From assembly GCA_013054445.1 (NCBI GenBank), contig JAAMPI010000885.1, positions 1 through 23,721 of the forward strand: a stretch of 23,721 nucleotides of DNA, read 5' to 3'. This DNA comes from Cudoniella acicularis. Its lineage: Eukaryota; Ascomycota; Leotiomycetes; Helotiales; Helotiaceae. A program made the translations under genes and the position numbers. Under the pieces are notes generated by a model. That model had not been told where the DNA came from. It saw only the letters and a list, made by a program, of their open reading frames with translations, and searched no databases. Below, piece after piece: positions 20,539 to 23,721 of this stretch. Every line of letters starts with the position of its first letter. Position 1 is the stretch's first letter.

Positions 20539-20758
20539 ATGCAGTCCAAAATCCTCGCTGTCTTATTCCTCGGCATAATAGCCTGCTCTACTACTACTCC
20601 AACTCCTGTCTACGGTAAAAATATCTCACAACTCTCAAACGTTTGTTGTTTAACGGTTTCTAACTGCTCTAATTCCCGCAGAGAACATAGGCGCACCACC
20701 TGTCGACATCAGTGAAATTGATAGCACAGGTGCTAAGCCGGTCGGAGATTTTTATTAA
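20539..20758 (+). CDS. Small secreted peptide, 50 residues, two exons
   Basis: ATG at 20539 opens MQSKILAVLFLGIIACS, a typical secretory signal peptide (n-region Lys, hydrophobic core about residues 5-15). A 67-nt intron (20615-20681: GTAAAA donor, TCTAAC branch-like site, CCCGCAG acceptor) joins ...TPVY-(G/AG)-ENIGAPPVDIS in phase 1. The mature part is only about 30 residues, acidic, with no Cys except one in the signal peptide, and ends GDFY followed by TAA at 20756-20758. Reading through the intron instead gives a different Cys-containing tail to 20715, less likely given the good splice sites. No KR/KK processing sites or core repeats are seen, so it does not match a standard multi-core dikaritin precursor, although the neighbouring UstYa relic and P450 make a single-core precursor worth considering. 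It could also be an effector-like or pheromone-like peptide. I do not recognise the family. Confidence 0.6.
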
Positions 20759-21290
20759 CAGGTATTTCTTTTAATAAATAAGTATATATAGGAATCATAG
20801 ATCAAAACTACCGGAATATTCACTCATGTACTGATTTGCGAAATAGCTGGCTTCGCTAGTACTAGAACTCGGCAAATTCGGTAGCATGAAGATGCGTTAT
20901 CTTGGATAGAACTCCTGATTACAGGAGATTGTCGAGCTTACTAGGGAAGTTTCAATGTCAATGTATAGCAGCCAATGAGTAAATATACCAAGTACTATTA
21001 ATCACATCACACTTGTTCTCTTACCAAAATTTCAAAATACATAAGCTTTAAAACCCAGATTACGTTAATTTTAAACCTCTAGTTATAATCTTGAGAATAG
21101 ACGGCGGGTCCTTAGCAAAAGTGGTCGAAAACATCAGGTATTGCGATATACTAACGTGCGACAATACGATTATACCCGCGAACTCTTGTCACTAATAAGT
21201 ACGTAGGTAGGTAGCACTTTAGGCCGGGGGACATTCCATGATTTATACTAGTTTGTTTATTTTCATATATAATTGAAAATTAAAGCTAGG
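20759..21290. other. Intergenic stretch downstream of the small peptide gene
   Basis: The first part is presumably the 3' UTR of the peptide gene (several aataa-like words at about 20770-20790). The rest is AT-rich with no coding frame or repeat that I recognise. Confidence 0.5.
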
Positions 21291-21523
21291 TATACTTAAT
21301 TCTTGGGAGTGTAGTGCACAATATTCTAGGAAGGAAGTACACTAAATTCTAGAGAGTGCGCTGGATTCTTAGGAGTGAGTACGCTGAGTTCTAGAGAGTA
21401 CACTGAATAGTAGGGAGTGAGCACGCTAAATTCTAGGGGGTGCGCTAAGTTTTAGGGAGTATGCTAAATTCTTAAGAGTAAAGATACTAAATTCTAAAGA
21501 ATAAGGATATTGAATTCTAGGGT
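21291..21523 (+). repeat. Degenerate minisatellite, about 11 units of 17-24 bp
   Basis: Imperfect tandem units fit the rough pattern gtacgctaaattctaggagtg: the core (a)ctaaattcta recurs roughly every 20 bp, with variants such as ctggattctta, ctgagttcta, ctaagtttta and ttgaattcta. Units differ mostly by C/T and A/G changes, so the array is old or was mutated by transitions. No coding role is apparent. Confidence 0.8.
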
Positions 21524-21763
21524 TATTTAAATATTATATTTTATTATATTTTATTTAAAATAAAAATATAATTTAAATAAAGTTAATTTTTCTTTAAAAA
21601 AAAACTGAAATATATATATTTAAATTTGAAATAAAATATAAAAGAAGCTAATATTTATTTATTAATTCAGTAATTTATTAAATAATATAATATCTCTTTC
21701 AACTCTAGGCCTCGCTAAATATTACTATATAATAATACTAGCACAGCATCTACCTCGCGAAAA
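21524..21763. other. Very AT-rich segment
   Basis: Nearly pure A/T (runs such as tatttaaatattatattttatt) separates the minisatellite from the aldolase relic. It resembles RIP-ed repeat DNA or an AT-isochore fragment. No feature can be read in it. Confidence 0.55.
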
Positions 21764-22650
21764 ATAGAATTCGAGACTTAGTCCTACTCGGCAGTACGGC
21801 AGAGGCTATTTTAACTTATTCACCTATCCCACGCTAAGCGATTCGAACTTAGCTCTAGAGCCAGGAATAGCCTTACTGAAGCTAGGTTTCCAAATTATCC
21901 AATCATAGCTGGAATCTTGAGGAACTCGGTTGATAAAGAACTCAAATAGCTCGAGGACGCGAAGAAAGCCGGAGCGCAGTAGGGGTTTCTCCTCGCTCCG
22001 GACTAATTTAGCTCTACTGACACCCAAAAAAATATCAGGGAATAATATAAGTTCGTGGCAGACTCGCGTCCCATACCGATTCTCATGTATGTGTCTTTAA
22101 CGTGGTTTGTTTTATGTTTTGCCGTGCTTAAGCGAGAAATGAAATTTACTATTACCCTAGAGTGCTAAACATAATCTCGATAAATCTCAAGACTTATATA
22201 GAATTTACGGCTCACCAGAATATTATTAGCTGCAAAATGCTATGCGGAAATGTTTCCCACTACATCCAAGTATCCTTGGACCCTTCTATTAGCTATTCCA
22301 ACGTTCGCGTACATAGTGGGGTTAGTCAACAGCTAGGGCCTGTCATCTTGTTTAGCGCAGCATGTGTAATTAATAAACTTACAGCGATATACCCGCCAAC
22401 CGTGACACAACTATTCCAGCTTTCCGCGAAACTACCCGTTGAACCTGAGGCATTGTAGAAAATAATCTTACAAGCGTGTCAGTTCATTGTGAGTCGGGCG
22501 GATAAGATAGTCGTGGGGTGAGGAATAGTTGGAATCAAGGAGTGGGTATACCGCATTTTGAACATTGGGAATTTGAATGGAAGCAGATTGCTATTGAAAG
22601 GAAGTATGCCCGGTGGAGAGTAGAAGACTGGGAGTCATAGAGTGTAGCAA
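21764..22650 (+). pseudogene. Dihydrodipicolinate synthase / 4-hydroxy-2-oxoglutarate aldolase family protein, decayed
   Basis: A (beta/alpha)8 class I aldolase relic. LVLLGSTAEAI (from about 21779) matches the family's G-S-T-G-E motif. After a slip come TEARFPNYPIIAG, LEDAKKAGA, FSSTDTQKNIRE and KFVADSRPIPILMY, all in one frame interrupted by TAG 21947, TAG 21980, TAA 22004 and TAA 22043. An intron (about 22090-22160, ending ..ACCCTAG) leads into a clean block with IEFTAHQNIISCKMLCGNVS, in which the Lys of CKMLCGN is the Schiff-base lysine position. Then come TAG 22456-22458 and a weaker C-terminal part (IVGIKEWVYRILNIGN) to about 22650. Family members are about 300-320 residues and act on pyruvate plus an aldehyde or related 2-oxo acids; the original substrate cannot be told. 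Exact 5' and 3' limits are uncertain. Confidence 0.8.
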
Positions 22651-22825
22651 TGAATGCTATGAAGGAACGGGAGGAGTCGCGGGATAGCTATTAAAATCAA
22701 GCGCTTTTGCCACAATTTTAGGTAATATAAACATTTATCATGTATCTCGATAAGAAAATAATATAACCCTATAAGCTTTGCTCGAAAAAGGCTACCGAGC
22801 GACGAGACTACCTAGAATACTAGTA

Positions 22826-23721
22826 CAGTGACGCGTAACTGCTGTTAACCGAAACCACTTTAAAAGCGCGTTTTTACGCGTCTTCCCCCTAACTATCCTA
22901 TATATCCAACACTAAAATACTACCTTAACATAATCCTCTTAGTCCTAGCTCTAGTAATCGACAACCTTATATATATCTCTCTCTATACTATAGAGAAGAG
23001 ATTATATATACTATGTATTTTAGCTATACTCCTACTAAAATCATAATAGGTATAGGAATCGACCGATACACTATACGATATACCCTCGTACAAGACTTAG
23101 AACGTAATAAAGGTGCCTCCCTACTAAAAAAGCCTACGAACAAGTTATATACTAAAGTAGAGGAATGTTTACTTATATACTATGTTCGAAATAACCTAAA
23201 GGATACCTATATAGCTTATCCTAGCCTATGAGCTCTCCTATAAGAGGCGTACCGTTACTTCTATCCTCGAGCGCTACTATATTACGAAATAACGTGCTAC
23301 GCGCTAGCTGTTCCTTATAGAGATAAATACGGTAAAAAGACTAGCTTAGTGCCTTGTACGATGAGGGTAGACTATAAAGGAGTAGGGTTTTTATATCTAG
23401 AGTAATAAGTGCTCTTATAAGCGGGGGCGGGGTAAAGTAACTAAGTAGTGCTTTCGTACACTAGTATAGAAGTAGTAGAAAGAGATGATTTAAACCTATA
23501 CCTATGGGAAGGATATAAAGGTGATAGTCTAGGCTGCTTTTTAGGATATAGGGAGGACATAACTTTATATTATAGACTAGGACTTTAAGTCGAAGAAGTA
23601 TAGGTACTCTACTAACTCCTACCTTAAAGTCTTAACTAACTAGCTATTATTTTAGCACTAACGACTTAGTCCTAGCTATATATTTATATAGGATAACATA
23701 TCTATCTATACTACCTAAAAA
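22826..23721 (+). mobile_element. Tc1/mariner-type DNA transposon, mutated, truncated by the window edge
   Basis: A TA dinucleotide (22824-22825) is followed by CAGTGACGCGTAACTG, a plausible start of a Tc1/mariner terminal inverted repeat inserted at TA. A frame at 23013-23231 (TPTKIIIGIGIDRYTIRYTLV) looks like the transposase N-terminal helix-turn-helix region. Further right, another frame carries IV-stop-AAF-stop-DIGRT (TAGs at 23530 and 23542; Trp in the family's VWAAFWD-like motif), DFKSKKYRYSTNSYLKVL, and at 23680-23710 YIFI-stop-DN, the degenerate form of the catalytic 'QDNAxIH' segment (Gln codon changed to TAG; the catalytic Asp is kept). About a dozen stops lie in about 190 nt, nearly all explained by TGG/CAG/CAA to TAG/TAA. 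The element is not autonomous. Its right end lies outside the window. Confidence 0.75.
22830..22882. repeat. Subterminal inverted repeat at the left end of the Tc1/mariner element
   Basis: gacgcgtaa (22830-22838) is the exact reverse complement of ttacgcgtc (22874-22882), 35 nt apart, just inside the presumed transposon end. Such paired motifs can be transposase-binding sites. Confirmation needs the other end of the element. Confidence 0.6.

Noticed and set aside
11980..21719. 12-bp word ggcctcgctaaa shared by 11980-11991 and 21708-21719
   Set aside because: Several repeated 12-mers are expected by chance in a 24-kb window, and the flanks do not match.
1..23721. tRNA, rRNA, CRISPR or bacterial-type operon signals
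   Set aside because: None recognised by eye on either strand. The spliceosomal introns and gene families are fungal, so prokaryotic features are not expected.

Overview
The window looks like nuclear DNA of a filamentous ascomycete. The genes carry short GT-AG introns (about 46-102 nt) with CTAAC/CTGAC-like branch sites, and the families are typical of such fungi: a HET-domain protein, a fungal 'rhodopsin-domain' membrane protein, a UstYa/DUF3328 protein, a microsomal P450, an SRPK-like kinase and an Hsp70-like ATPase. A Leotiomycete-type genome would fit, but that is only an impression.

The main observation is that most of the window is a gene graveyard. Only three models read cleanly: a conserved fungal membrane protein (3281-4713 +), a three-exon cytochrome P450 (16144-17836 -), and a tiny two-exon secreted peptide (20539-20758 +). 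Seven other recognisable genes are broken by in-frame stops and/or frameshifts but keep their motifs and often their splice sites: HET (584-2478 -), saccharopine-dehydrogenase-like reductase (4880-6380 +), Hsp70-like ATPase (8573-10080 +), SRPK-like kinase (10236-11809 -), rhodopsin-domain protein (13575-15094 -), UstYa-like (18710-19560 +), and a dihydrodipicolinate synthase/hydroxy-oxoglutarate aldolase family gene (about 21764-22650 +). An eroded minus-strand gene of unknown family lies at 6841-8210.

Layout: 1-2.5 kb, HET relic; 3.3-4.7 kb, intact membrane protein; 4.9-12.6 kb, decayed genes, bounded by a probable Copia-type solo LTR at 12.6-12.9 kb; 13.6-15.1 kb, rhodopsin-like relic; 16.1-20.8 kb, P450, UstYa relic and small secreted peptide, a trio that recalls fungal RiPP (dikaritin-type) loci; 21.3-21.5 kb, a degenerate minisatellite followed by AT-rich DNA and the aldolase relic; from 22.8 kb to the right edge, a Tc1/mariner-like transposon full of stops.

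Many stops sit where the family expects Trp or Gln (TGG to TAG, CAG/CAA to TAG/TAA). That is the CpA-to-TpA signature of repeat-induced point mutation (RIP). It is clearest in the UstYa relic and the Tc1/mariner copy. Other breaks, such as losses in G runs and TGG to TGA, look like ordinary pseudogene decay.
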